Source: Actinomycetes bacterium | GTDB lineage: Bacteria; Actinomycetota; Actinomycetes; S36-B12 | DNA: 7,886 nucleotides | Assembly: GCA_030425745.1 (NCBI GenBank) | Contig: JAUHZW010000092.1 | Location: 1-7,886, forward strand | Reading direction: 5' to 3' | Part shown: in pieces, positions 1 through 6,606 of the stretch | Position numbering within the stretch: the first letter of the stretch is position 1 | Layout of the letters: each line of letters starts with the position of its first letter | Notes under the pieces: model-generated | The model's input: only the letters and a program-made list of their open reading frames with translations | What the model was told of the DNA's origin: nothing | The model's database searches: none | Program-made: the position numbers and the translations under genes

Positions 1-753
1 GACTTCGGCGAGGTGCAGGGCTATCGGATCGTGCGCGACGCCTATGCCATGCCGGCCATGGACCTCACACTGGAGGAGCGGTCCGCCATAGCCGTGGCCG
101 CCCAGGTCTGGGGCCACGCCCAGGTCGCCCCGGTGGCCGGAACAGCCGTGCGGAAGATGCAGAGCGTGTCGGTCGATCCGAGTTCGTGGAGTCCGTCGGA
201 CCTCCGCGGTGACGTTCGGCTGACCACATCCGACGCGGCACTCCTTCCGCTGATGTCCGCCATTCGTGCGAGCGTCCAGGTGGTCTTCGACTATCGCGCG
301 CCGGCCGCGGATGAGGCGGCTCGTCGGACGGTGTCCCCATGGCGTCTCGTCGCCCGTGAGGGCCGCTGGATGCTCATCGGCTTCGATCACGATCGGGAGG
401 CGCAGCGGACCTTTCGCGTCTCCCGCATGCTCGGCACCGTGCGGGTGACCGCTCGCCCGGCCCGGAGTGCTGAGGACGTCGATGGTGGTGCGGTCGAGGC
501 TGATCCTGCGAACGTCGTCGCTCGAGTCCGCGTCGCTGCCGGCCATGGAGCGGCGTTGCGCCGCGCAGCCGTGCCAGCGGGCTCGGGCTGGGAGGTGGAC
601 GAGTTCGACGTCGCCGTCACGTCGATGGACGACCTCGTCTCCATCGTGTGTGCCGCGGCCGGGCAGGCGGTGGTCCTGTCTCCGCCGGAGGCCGCCACGG
701 CGGTCCTGCAGGCCTTCCGTGACATCCGCGCCGCCCACGAGGGCCCGGCATGA
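1..753 (+). CDS. pafB: PafB, WYL-domain transcription regulator (5' end outside window)
   Basis: The reading frame is open from base 1, so the N-terminal helix-turn-helix lies upstream; 250 residues are visible. The GTG at 13 is internal, not the start. Numbering from base 1, residues 7-21 (GYRI..YAMPAMDLT) are the usual link between the HTH and the middle of PafB-type proteins. A WYL domain spans about 80-150, with FDYR (96-99), PWRLV (113-117), RWMLIGFD (122-129) and RTFRVSRM (136-143). A WCX-like C-terminal extension covers about 171-243. The name-giving WYL triplet reads WML (123-125). In mycobacteria PafB and PafC act together as the PafBC activator of LexA-independent DNA-damage genes. 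The name comes from linkage to the Pup ligase gene pafA, and the proteins are not proteasome parts. The assignment rests on the WYL pattern plus the pafC-tatA-tatC-helY context. The stop overlaps the pafC start. Confidence 0.87.
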   Translation, partial: DFGEVQGYRIVRDAYAMPAMDLTLEERSAIAVAAQVWGHAQVAPVAGTAVRKMQSVSVDPSSWSPSDLRGDVRLTTSDAALLPLMSAIRASVQVVFDYRAPAADEAARRTVSPWRLVAREGRWMLIGFDHDREAQRTFRVSRMLGTVRVTARPARSAEDVDGGAVEADPANVVARVRVAAGHGAALRRAAVPAGSGWEVDEFDVAVTSMDDLVSIVCAAAGQAVVLSPPEAATAVLQAFRDIRAAHEGPA

Positions 754-1688
754 GTGTGTCCGCCGGAGATCGGCTCGCCCGTCTCCTCGCCCTCGTGCCG
801 TGGCTGCTGGCCAACGACGGCGTCACCGTTGCCGAGGCGGCCGAGCACTTCGGGGTAGATCCAGCGGCTCTGGAGCGAGACCTCTGGCTGCTGGTGGTCT
901 CCGGCCTGCCCGGTCACGGCCCGGACCAGTTGGTCGACATCGACTTCTGGGATGACGGCGTGATCCATGTCCGGGATCCGCAGACCCTGGATCGTCCACT
1001 GCGCCTGACCCCCGATGAGGCGGTGGTGCTGCTCGTGTCCCTGCGCATGCTCGCGCAGATCCCGGGTGTGACCGATCGCCAGGCTGTCCTGACTGCGGCA
1101 GCCAAGGTGGAGGCCGCCGTGGACGGTGCCCTGCCTGATTCCGCCGTCCCTGCCATCGAGACGAACACGGATGCGCAGCTGGCGGAGCAGATCGAGGCGG
1201 CCCTGGCTCGGGACTCGGCGCTGAGGATCCGCTACGCCGGAGCTTCGCGTGACGACGTGACCGATCGGACGATCATCCCGAAGGCGGTCCAGGCGATCGA
1301 CGGCGTCGTCTACGTGGAGGCCTGGTGTGCGTCGGCCGAAGCGGTCCGGACGTTCCGTCTGGACCGGATCATCCGGATCGATCCGACCGACCCCCCGAGC
1401 GAACGCGGGCCAGCGCCGCCCGCCGACCGTCCCGAACCGTCATCGGCTCGTCTGGCGCTGCACCCGCGGGCCCGATGGGTCGCCGATGTCCATGCCGCGA
1501 CGATCGTGGGGGAGGACTCGGCCGGCCGGGTCCTCGTCGACGTCCCGATGCACTCGATCGACTGGGCCGTCCGGCTGGTGCTGTCACTGCGGGGGCACGG
1601 GGAGGCTGTGGAGCCCCCAGCACTGGTCGAGGCGGTGCGGTCGGCGGCCGAGTCGGCCCTGTCGTCGTACCCTGATCACGTAGGCTAG
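750..1688 (+). CDS. pafC: PafC, WYL-domain transcription regulator
   Basis: This complete 312-residue protein is the usual length for the family. The N-terminal winged-HTH-like region (about 1-75) includes GVTVAEAAEHFGV (24-36), typical of PafC/YafY regulators. A WYL domain lies at about 145-212, with LRIRYAG (158-164), VYVEAWC (187-193) and RTFRLDRI (200-207). A Pro-rich linker (213-230) leads to a WCX region (235-308). The ATG at 750 overlaps the pafB stop as ATGA, and GAGGG at 739-743 gives a ribosome binding site 6 bases upstream, which supports this start and translational coupling. PafC pairs with PafB in the DNA-damage-responsive activator; WYL domains are thought to sense a nucleic-acid ligand. 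The WYL triplet is diverged (VYV at 187-189). Loss of the exact triplet is common in PafC proteins, so I do not read it as inactivation. Confidence 0.9.
   Translation: MSVSAGDRLARLLALVPWLLANDGVTVAEAAEHFGVDPAALERDLWLLVVSGLPGHGPDQLVDIDFWDDGVIHVRDPQTLDRPLRLTPDEAVVLLVSLRMLAQIPGVTDRQAVLTAAAKVEAAVDGALPDSAVPAIETNTDAQLAEQIEAALARDSALRIRYAGASRDDVTDRTIIPKAVQAIDGVVYVEAWCASAEAVRTFRLDRIIRIDPTDPPSERGPAPPADRPEPSSARLALHPRARWVADVHAATIVGEDSAGRVLVDVPMHSIDWAVRLVLSLRGHGEAVEPPALVEAVRSAAESALSSYPDHVG
1659..1686 (+). promoter_or_regulatory. Candidate promoter for tatA-tatC-helY
   Basis: TAGGCT at 1681-1686 is a common actinobacterial -10 form (TANNNT). CTGTCG at 1659-1664 is a partial -35 (3 of 6 to TTGACA) with a 16-base spacer. 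The -10 shares its last base with the pafC stop TAG (1686-1688), so the element is inside the pafC 3' end. Transcription would begin near 1693, leaving a leader of about 70 bases before tatA. This would let the tat-helY genes be expressed separately from pafBC. The call rests on pattern only. Confidence 0.4.
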
Positions 1689-1749
1689 GGACATCCGGCC
1701 GGAACGGGCCGCAAACCCTTACGCACGAAAGACCTGTCCGAGAACAGAC

Positions 1750-1755
1750 GAGGAG
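1750..1755 (+). promoter_or_regulatory. Ribosome binding site of tatA
   Basis: GAGGAG is followed by 7 bases and then the ATG at 1763. It is the clearest Shine-Dalgarno sequence in the window and fixes the tatA start. The other genes here start by overlap or lack a strong site, which suggests tatA is the main ribosome entry point for the tatA-tatC-helY message. Confidence 0.75.
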
Positions 1756-1762
1756 ACATCAC

Positions 1763-2032
1763 ATGCCGAATCTCAAGGGCTGGGAGTGGCTCATCATCGT
1801 GGCGTTGATCCTGCTGCTCTTCGGCGCGAAGCGGCTGCCCGACGCAGCACGCGGTCTGGGTCGCTCCCTGCGGATCTTCAAGGCTGAGACGAAGGGCATG
1901 GCCGCGGACTCCAGCACTGACGAGGCCCCTGGTACGGCCGAGGTGGAGGCAGCGGCCCCCGATGCCGCGCTGCCGCCGGCCCAGGAGTCCTCCTCGCCTG
2001 ACTCGGTGCCCACCGAGCAGCGCGAGAACTGA
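1763..2032 (+). CDS. tatA: TatA, twin-arginine translocase pore-forming subunit
   Basis: This 89-residue protein has the standard TatA plan. A short N-terminal region (MPNLKGWEW) leads into one membrane segment at about residues 9-21, then the hinge FGAKRLPD (20-27), an amphipathic helix to about residue 45 (AARGLGRSLRIFKAETKGM), and an acidic Ala/Pro/Ser-rich tail to the end. TatA oligomers form or weaken the membrane path through which folded proteins with twin-arginine signals are exported once TatC has bound the signal. The MPNL.. start, short length and FG-AKRLP hinge fit TatA rather than TatB, which is longer and usually encoded elsewhere in actinobacteria. A strong ribosome binding site precedes it, and tatC begins 17 bases downstream in the same direction. 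Confidence 0.95.
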   Translation: MPNLKGWEWLIIVALILLLFGAKRLPDAARGLGRSLRIFKAETKGMAADSSTDEAPGTAEVEAAAPDAALPPAQESSSPDSVPTEQREN

Positions 2033-2049
2033 CCGAACCGACCGGCGCT

Positions 2050-2886
2050 GTGGCGCTGAAGGAGCGTGGGGCTGAACCGGCGGCCGCCATGCCACTCACA
2101 GAGCACCTGCGCGAGCTCCGCTCGCGGCTGGTCAAGTCCGGCATCGCCATCGGACTCGGCATGGTGCTCGGCTGGATCTACTACGACCAGCTCTTCTCCC
2201 TGCTCAGCGCGCCCTTCCAGGGAGCCGTCGCAGAGGCTCAGGCCGAGGGCCGCGACGTCACTCTCGCCCTGACCGGCGTCGCGGACCCGTTCGTCCTGCA
2301 GATCCAGATCTCAGCCATGGCCGGGCTCGTCGTGTCCGCTCCGGTGTGGCTCTACCAGCTCTGGCGGTTCGTCACCCCCGGTCTGCACCGGCACGAGAAG
2401 CGGTGGGCGCTCGGCTTCGTCGCTGTGGCGACGCCGCTGTTCTTCGGAGGCGTGTTCCTCGCCTACACGGTGCTGCCGCTGGGTCTTGAGGTGCTGCTCG
2501 GGTTCACGCCCGAGAACGTCGAGAACATCGTGTCCGTCGACCGGTACCTGTCCTTCTTCATCCGCACTGTCCTGGTCTTCGGCGTCGGCTTCCTGCTTCC
2601 GCTGCTGGTGGTCCTGCTGAACTTCGCGGGGGTGCTGACCGGCAAGCGACTGATCAGCTGGTGGCGCTGGATCATCATCGGCATCGTCCTTTTCGCGGCC
2701 GTGGCGACCCCGACCGGAGACCCCATCAACCTGCTCCTCCTCGCGGGCCCGATCCTGCTGCTGGTCGCCATCGCCGTCGGCATCTGTGTGCTCAACGACC
2801 GGCGGCGCGCCCGTCGCGACGGCGCCGAGCCGGATTACTCCTCCTATGACGATGACGAGATGTCACCGCTGGATCCCGAGGCGTGA
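2050..2886 (+). CDS. tatC: TatC, twin-arginine translocase signal-receptor subunit
   Basis: This is a 278-residue polytopic membrane protein with six predicted segments: about 29-45, 88-108, 118-145, 169-193, 205-220 and 226-246. Family signatures are present: HLRELRSRL (19-27), PVWLYQLWRFVTPGL (98-112) followed by E116, the loop FTPENVENI (152-160), and VATPTGDP (218-225). TatC binds the twin-arginine signal and recruits TatA. The GTG at 2050 gives an N-terminal extension of 13 residues before MPLTEHLRELR, as in Streptomyces TatC as I recall it. The ATG at 2089 would remove that extension and is the alternative; neither has a clear ribosome binding site. The C-terminal tail is basic (RRRARRD) and then acidic (DYSSYDDDE), and is expected in the cytoplasm. 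Its stop overlaps the helY start. Confidence 0.96.
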   Translation: MALKERGAEPAAAMPLTEHLRELRSRLVKSGIAIGLGMVLGWIYYDQLFSLLSAPFQGAVAEAQAEGRDVTLALTGVADPFVLQIQISAMAGLVVSAPVWLYQLWRFVTPGLHRHEKRWALGFVAVATPLFFGGVFLAYTVLPLGLEVLLGFTPENVENIVSVDRYLSFFIRTVLVFGVGFLLPLLVVLLNFAGVLTGKRLISWWRWIIIGIVLFAAVATPTGDPINLLLLAGPILLLVAIAVGICVLNDRRRARRDGAEPDYSSYDDDEMSPLDPEA

Positions 2887-5624
2887 GCGAATCGGGGCTG
2901 AGTCCGGCTGAGCGCTACGCGGCAGCCCGTGAGCGGGGCCGACGCGAGCGCATGGAGATCTCGGCGTTCGCCGGTCAATACGGATTCGACCTCGATGACT
3001 TCCAGTGGCGGGCCTGCGAGGCCCTGGAGAGCGGATCCGGCGTGCTCGTGGCAGCGCCCACGGGGTCCGGGAAGACCGTGGTGGGGGAGTTCGCCATCCA
3101 CCTGGCCCTGACGCAGGGCCGCAAGTGCTTCTACACGACTCCGATCAAGGCCCTGTCCAACCAGAAGTACAACGATCTGGTGGCCCGACACGGATCTGAT
3201 CAGGTCGGCCTCCTGACGGGCGACAACACGATCAACGGTGAGGCCCCCGTCGTCGTCATGACGACGGAGGTGCTGCGGAACATGCTCTACGCGGAGTCCA
3301 GCACACTGCACGGGCTCGGGTACGTGGTCATGGATGAGGTCCACTACCTGGCCGACCGGTTCCGGGGTGCCGTCTGGGAGGAGGTGATCATCCACCTGCC
3401 GGAGACCGCCACCGTGGTGGCTCTGTCGGCGACCGTGAGCAATGCGGAGGAGTTCGGGGCGTGGCTCTCGACCGTCCGTGGGTCGACGGAGATCGTCGTC
3501 GAGGAGCACCGCCCCGTCCCGCTCTGGCAGCACGTCATGGCCGGGTCGCGGATGTACGACCTTTTCGTCGACGACGATCAGACGGTCCTCAATCCCGAAC
3601 TGGTCCGGCTGGCCCGGGATGAGAGCCGACAGAACCCCCAGCGCGGGTATCGAGGCAAGGGACAACGCAGGCGGTTCCGAGGCCCGAAGACTCCCTGGCG
3701 CAGCGAGGTGGTCGAGCGCCTCGAGCGCGATGGGCTGCTGCCGGCCATCTACTTCCTCTTCAGCCGCGCCGGGTGCGACGAGGCGGTGCGCCAGTGCCTC
3801 CATGCCGGACTCCGGCTCACCACACCCGAGGAGCGCCGTGAGATCCGTGAGTACGCGCTCGGTGCGACGCGAGAACTGCCTGACGACGATCTGGCTGCCC
3901 TGGGCTTCGACGAGTGGCTGGACGCGCTCGAACGTGGCCTTGCCGCCCATCATGCCGGCCTGCTGCCTGTCTTCAAGGAGATCGTCGAGGGTCTGTTCCA
4001 GCGCAGCCTCGTGAAGGTGGTGTTCGCCACGGAGACCCTCGCGCTGGGCATCAACATGCCCGCGAAGTCGGTGGCGCTGGAGCGATTGGTGAAGTGGAAC
4101 GGCGAGACCCACGTGGATCTCACGCCGGGGGAGTACACCCAGCTCACCGGCCGCGCGGGGAGGCGTGGCATCGATGTCGAGGGGCACGCCGTGGTGCTGT
4201 GGCAGCCGGGGCTGGACCCCCAGTCGCTGGCCGGCCTCGCCTCGACCCGCACCTACCCGCTGCGTTCGTCGTTCCAGCCGAGCTACAACATGGCGGTCAA
4301 CCTGGTCTCCCGCATGGGCCGGCACGCGGCCCGGGAGGTGCTCGAGACCTCCTTCGCCCAGTTCCAGGCCGACCGTGCGGTGGTCGGGCTCGCGACGGAA
4401 CTGCGTCGTGTCGAGGAGGCGCTCGACGGCTACCGCGAGGCGATGGAATGCCATCTGGGCGACTTCGCGGAGTACGCGCGGATCCGCGACACGATCACCC
4501 GGCTGGAGAAGGACGCCAACCGCGCGGCAGCCGCGGCGCGCCGCGAGGCAGCCGAGCAGTCCTGGCAGGCACTCCAGCAGGGGGATGTCTTCTGGATCCC
4601 GTCGGGCAAGCGCAGCGGCCCGGCGGTGGTGCTGGACTCGCGCCGAGGACGCACCCCGCGTGAGGAAGGACGTCCCCTCGTCCTCACCGGAGACGGTCAG
4701 GTCCGGCGGGTCAGCGCAGCCGACACCAGCCAGCCGGTGGAGTCCTTCGGACGCATGCGCATCCCGAAGGGCTTCTCGGCGAAGGACACTCGTGCACGCA
4801 AGGACCTCGCGGCGCGACTGCGCGACACGGTGGCCGACGTGCCGCATGATCGACGCCGTCGACGTGCCGGTGCCTCGGAGGACGAGCAGATCGCGGATCT
4901 GCGCAGGCAGATGCGCGCACATCCGTGCCACGGGTGTGCGGATCGGGAGGCGCACGCCCGCTGGGCGGAGCGCTACCACCGGACGGAGCGGCAGGCCCAC
5001 GAACTCACCCGGCGGGTGGAGAGCCGCACCAGTTCCATTGCGAAGCGCTTCGACCGGGTCTGCGAGGTGCTCACGGCCCTCGGCTATCTGTCGGCGGCGA
5101 ACGACTCCGCCACGGTCACGGATTCCGGTCGACTCCTCATGCGGCTCTACACGGAGTCAGACCTGCTCACCGCTCAATCGCTGCTGGACGGTGCCTGGCG
5201 CGACCTCACCCCAGCGGAACTGGCGGGTGTCTGCTCGGCCGTCGTCTACGAGTCCCGCGGCCTGGACGAGGAGTCGTCCCCCGCACTGCCGACGCGGGCT
5301 GTGCGCGATGCCCTGACCCGCCTGCTGGCCACGTGGTCGGACCTCCACGCGCTGGAGTCCGACCATGGGCTGGAGGTCACCCGTCGGCCCGATCCGGGGC
5401 TGGTCGATGCCGTCCACCGGTGGGCCAACGGGGCCACGCTGCTGCAGGTGCTCACGCACGCGGACATCACCGCGGGCGACTTCGTGCGGTGGTCGCGACA
5501 GGTGATCGACGTGCTGGGGCAGATCAGCACTGCGGTGGATCCCGGCGATCCCATCCGTGACACCGCACGTGCCGCGGCGGACCTCGTCAACCGCGGAGTG
5601 GTGGCCTACTCGTCGTCGGTCTAG
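2883..5624 (+). CDS. helY: HelY, Ski2/Mtr4-like DEVH-box RNA helicase
   Basis: This is a 913-residue superfamily 2 helicase, close to the roughly 900 residues usual for actinobacterial HelY. Motifs in order: Q-motif-like DDFQWRA (38-44); Walker A APTGSGKT (58-65); Ia TPIKALSNQKY (86-96); DEVH (151-154), diagnostic of the Ski2 group; SAT (182-184); motif IV region YFLFSRAGCDEA (290-301); motif V FATETLALGINMPAK (381-395); motif VI QLTGRAGRRGID (420-431). A DSHCT-type helical C-terminal domain covers about 730-910. A basic stretch at 253-268 (rich in R, K and G) probably contacts nucleic acid. A Cys/His cluster HPCHGC (680-685) lies between helicase core and C-terminus. The family unwinds RNA 3' to 5' using ATP and is implicated in RNA processing or decay; the exact bacterial substrate is unclear. 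The GTG start overlaps the tatC stop as GTGA with no usable separate ribosome site, so coupling is likely. Confidence 0.94.
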   Translation: MSESGLSPAERYAAARERGRRERMEISAFAGQYGFDLDDFQWRACEALESGSGVLVAAPTGSGKTVVGEFAIHLALTQGRKCFYTTPIKALSNQKYNDLVARHGSDQVGLLTGDNTINGEAPVVVMTTEVLRNMLYAESSTLHGLGYVVMDEVHYLADRFRGAVWEEVIIHLPETATVVALSATVSNAEEFGAWLSTVRGSTEIVVEEHRPVPLWQHVMAGSRMYDLFVDDDQTVLNPELVRLARDESRQNPQRGYRGKGQRRRFRGPKTPWRSEVVERLERDGLLPAIYFLFSRAGCDEAVRQCLHAGLRLTTPEERREIREYALGATRELPDDDLAALGFDEWLDALERGLAAHHAGLLPVFKEIVEGLFQRSLVKVVFATETLALGINMPAKSVALERLVKWNGETHVDLTPGEYTQLTGRAGRRGIDVEGHAVVLWQPGLDPQSLAGLASTRTYPLRSSFQPSYNMAVNLVSRMGRHAAREVLETSFAQFQADRAVVGLATELRRVEEALDGYREAMECHLGDFAEYARIRDTITRLEKDANRAAAAARREAAEQSWQALQQGDVFWIPSGKRSGPAVVLDSRRGRTPREEGRPLVLTGDGQVRRVSAADTSQPVESFGRMRIPKGFSAKDTRARKDLAARLRDTVADVPHDRRRRRAGASEDEQIADLRRQMRAHPCHGCADREAHARWAERYHRTERQAHELTRRVESRTSSIAKRFDRVCEVLTALGYLSAANDSATVTDSGRLLMRLYTESDLLTAQSLLDGAWRDLTPAELAGVCSAVVYESRGLDEESSPALPTRAVRDALTRLLATWSDLHALESDHGLEVTRRPDPGLVDAVHRWANGATLLQVLTHADITAGDFVRWSRQVIDVLGQISTAVDPGDPIRDTARAAADLVNRGVVAYSSSV

Positions 5625-6562
5625 CGTGCCTGTCCTGCGGCGAGAGCTCTGCGCAGATCGCCGACCTGCCGTTCCACGCCCCAACGGGCTGACAGCTCAT
5701 CCAGCGCCACGGGATCGGCGACCTCATCGGGGAGCGGGCTCAGGTCGGCTGGCAGAGGAACGTCGCTCGCCACACGGGTCACCTGAAGTGCTCGGTGCAG
5801 ATAGTCCGCTGAGTCAGTCACCTTGGTGGCGATTCGAGCGGTCATCGGACGTGCGGGCGTCCCGGCCTCGGCGGCCGTGACCACCCCGGCCAGGTCCCCG
5901 AAGGCGGTGATCAGGGACACGGCCGTCTTGGGTCCGATGCCGGCCACCCCGGGCAGCCCGTCCGAAGGGTCTCCCCGCAGTGCGGCCATGTCGGCATACA
6001 CGCTGGGATCGACCCCGAACCGCTCCCGGGCGGCGTGCGCATCGAGCAGTGGCCACTTCTCCATGCCACCGTTGACGGTGAGGAGCAGCCATGTGGAGCT
6101 GTCGATGAGCTGGACGAGGTCACGGTCCCCGGACACGACGATCGTGTGCTCCGGGCCGGCGGCGATGGTGCCGAGCACGTCGTCGGCCTCGTACCCTGCT
6201 GCGCCCCATCGCGGGAGACCCAGAGCATCCAGCAGGTCAGCGATGGCCTCGACCTGCGGGCTGAGGTCCTCCGGCTCCTCCTCGGCGACCTCACGCGTCT
6301 GCTCGCCATCCGCGAGGCGGTGCGTCTTGTACGAGGCGATCAGCTCCACCCGCCAATCCGGGCGCCAGTCGGCATCCCAGGCAGCGACCACCGCCCGTGG
6401 GCGATAGGTCTCGACAAGTCGGGTGATGGTGGTGAGGAAGCCCCGGATCGCGTTGTGCGGATGCCCGTCCGGCGCGGTCATGGATGAGGGCAGCGCATAG
6501 TACGAGCGGTAGTACAGCGAGGCGCTGTCCAGCGCGAGGACGGGAGCCACGGTGTCGGTCAC
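5621..6562 (-). CDS. Stand-alone 5'-3' exonuclease / flap endonuclease-like protein
   Basis: The 313-residue protein resembles the N-terminal 5'-3' exonuclease domain of DNA polymerase I, without any polymerase part. Motifs: LDSASLYYRSYYALP (11-25), with the metal-binding D12; WDADWRPDWR (62-71) with the downstream YKTHR (78-82); YEADD (124-128); VVSGDRDLVQL (142-152); and the helix-3-turn-helix GDPSDGLPGVAGIGPKTA (197-214). The conserved acidic residues appear intact, so it is probably active. The expected role is removal of 5' flaps or RNA primer ends during replication and repair. I chose the GTG at 6562 because homologues begin a few residues before LDxASLxxR. A longer frame to an ATG at 6667 would add 35 residues unlike the family and run into the divergent peptidase gene; a GTG at 6592 is a weaker alternative. 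It corresponds by position to M. tuberculosis Rv2090. Its TAG stop shares CTAG with the helY stop. Confidence 0.93.
   Translation of the reverse strand: MTDTVAPVLALDSASLYYRSYYALPSSMTAPDGHPHNAIRGFLTTITRLVETYRPRAVVAAWDADWRPDWRVELIASYKTHRLADGEQTREVAEEEPEDLSPQVEAIADLLDALGLPRWGAAGYEADDVLGTIAAGPEHTIVVSGDRDLVQLIDSSTWLLLTVNGGMEKWPLLDAHAARERFGVDPSVYADMAALRGDPSDGLPGVAGIGPKTAVSLITAFGDLAGVVTAAEAGTPARPMTARIATKVTDSADYLHRALQVTRVASDVPLPADLSPLPDEVADPVALDELSARWGVERQVGDLRRALAAGQAR
5638..5663. other. Inverted repeat just past the helY stop
   Basis: CGGCGA (5638-5643) and TCGCCG (5658-5663) are perfect inverted arms. The 10-base palindrome TCTGCGCAGA (5648-5657) lies between them, and a competing pairing CTGCG (5635-5639) with CGCAG (5652-5656) is possible. 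The element begins 14 bases after the helY stop, inside the last codons of the opposing exonuclease gene. It could slow or stop transcription from helY, but there is no T-run. In coding DNA of this GC content, such short stems can arise by chance. Confidence 0.25.
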
Positions 6563-6593
6563 TTGCCAAGTCTCGCAGAGCGGCGTGGACACA

Positions 6594-6599
6594 TAGACT
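6594..6599 (+). promoter_or_regulatory. Candidate -10 element for a leaderless peptidase mRNA
   Basis: TAGACT matches the actinobacterial TANNNT -10 pattern and ends 7 bases before the ATG at 6607, the spacing expected if transcription starts at or next to the A of the start codon. No Shine-Dalgarno sequence lies between it and the ATG. No good -35 is found at the normal distance; TTGCCA at 6563-6568 is too far away (25 bases). Confidence 0.45.
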
Positions 6600-6606
6600 C
6601 GCGAGC

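Noticed and set aside
1696..1711. Small inverted repeat CGGCC / GGCCG after pafC as a terminator
   Set aside because: The stem is only 5 bp with a 6-base loop and no T-run. Such pairs are common by chance at this GC content, and it would lie just downstream of the proposed tatA start site.
2844..5000. A 718-codon open frame on the - strand opposite helY
   Set aside because: Its translation is rich in Arg, Gly, His and Leu with no recognisable domain, and it lies opposite a gene with complete helicase motifs. Long antisense frames are expected in high-GC coding DNA.
6552..6574. Possible PafBC-type (RecA-NDp) damage promoter: GTGTCGGTC resembles TTGTCRGTG
   Set aside because: Seven of nine bases match, but the required TANNNT after 8 bases is absent (AGTCTC at 6569-6574), and the match lies in the first codons of the exonuclease on the opposite strand.
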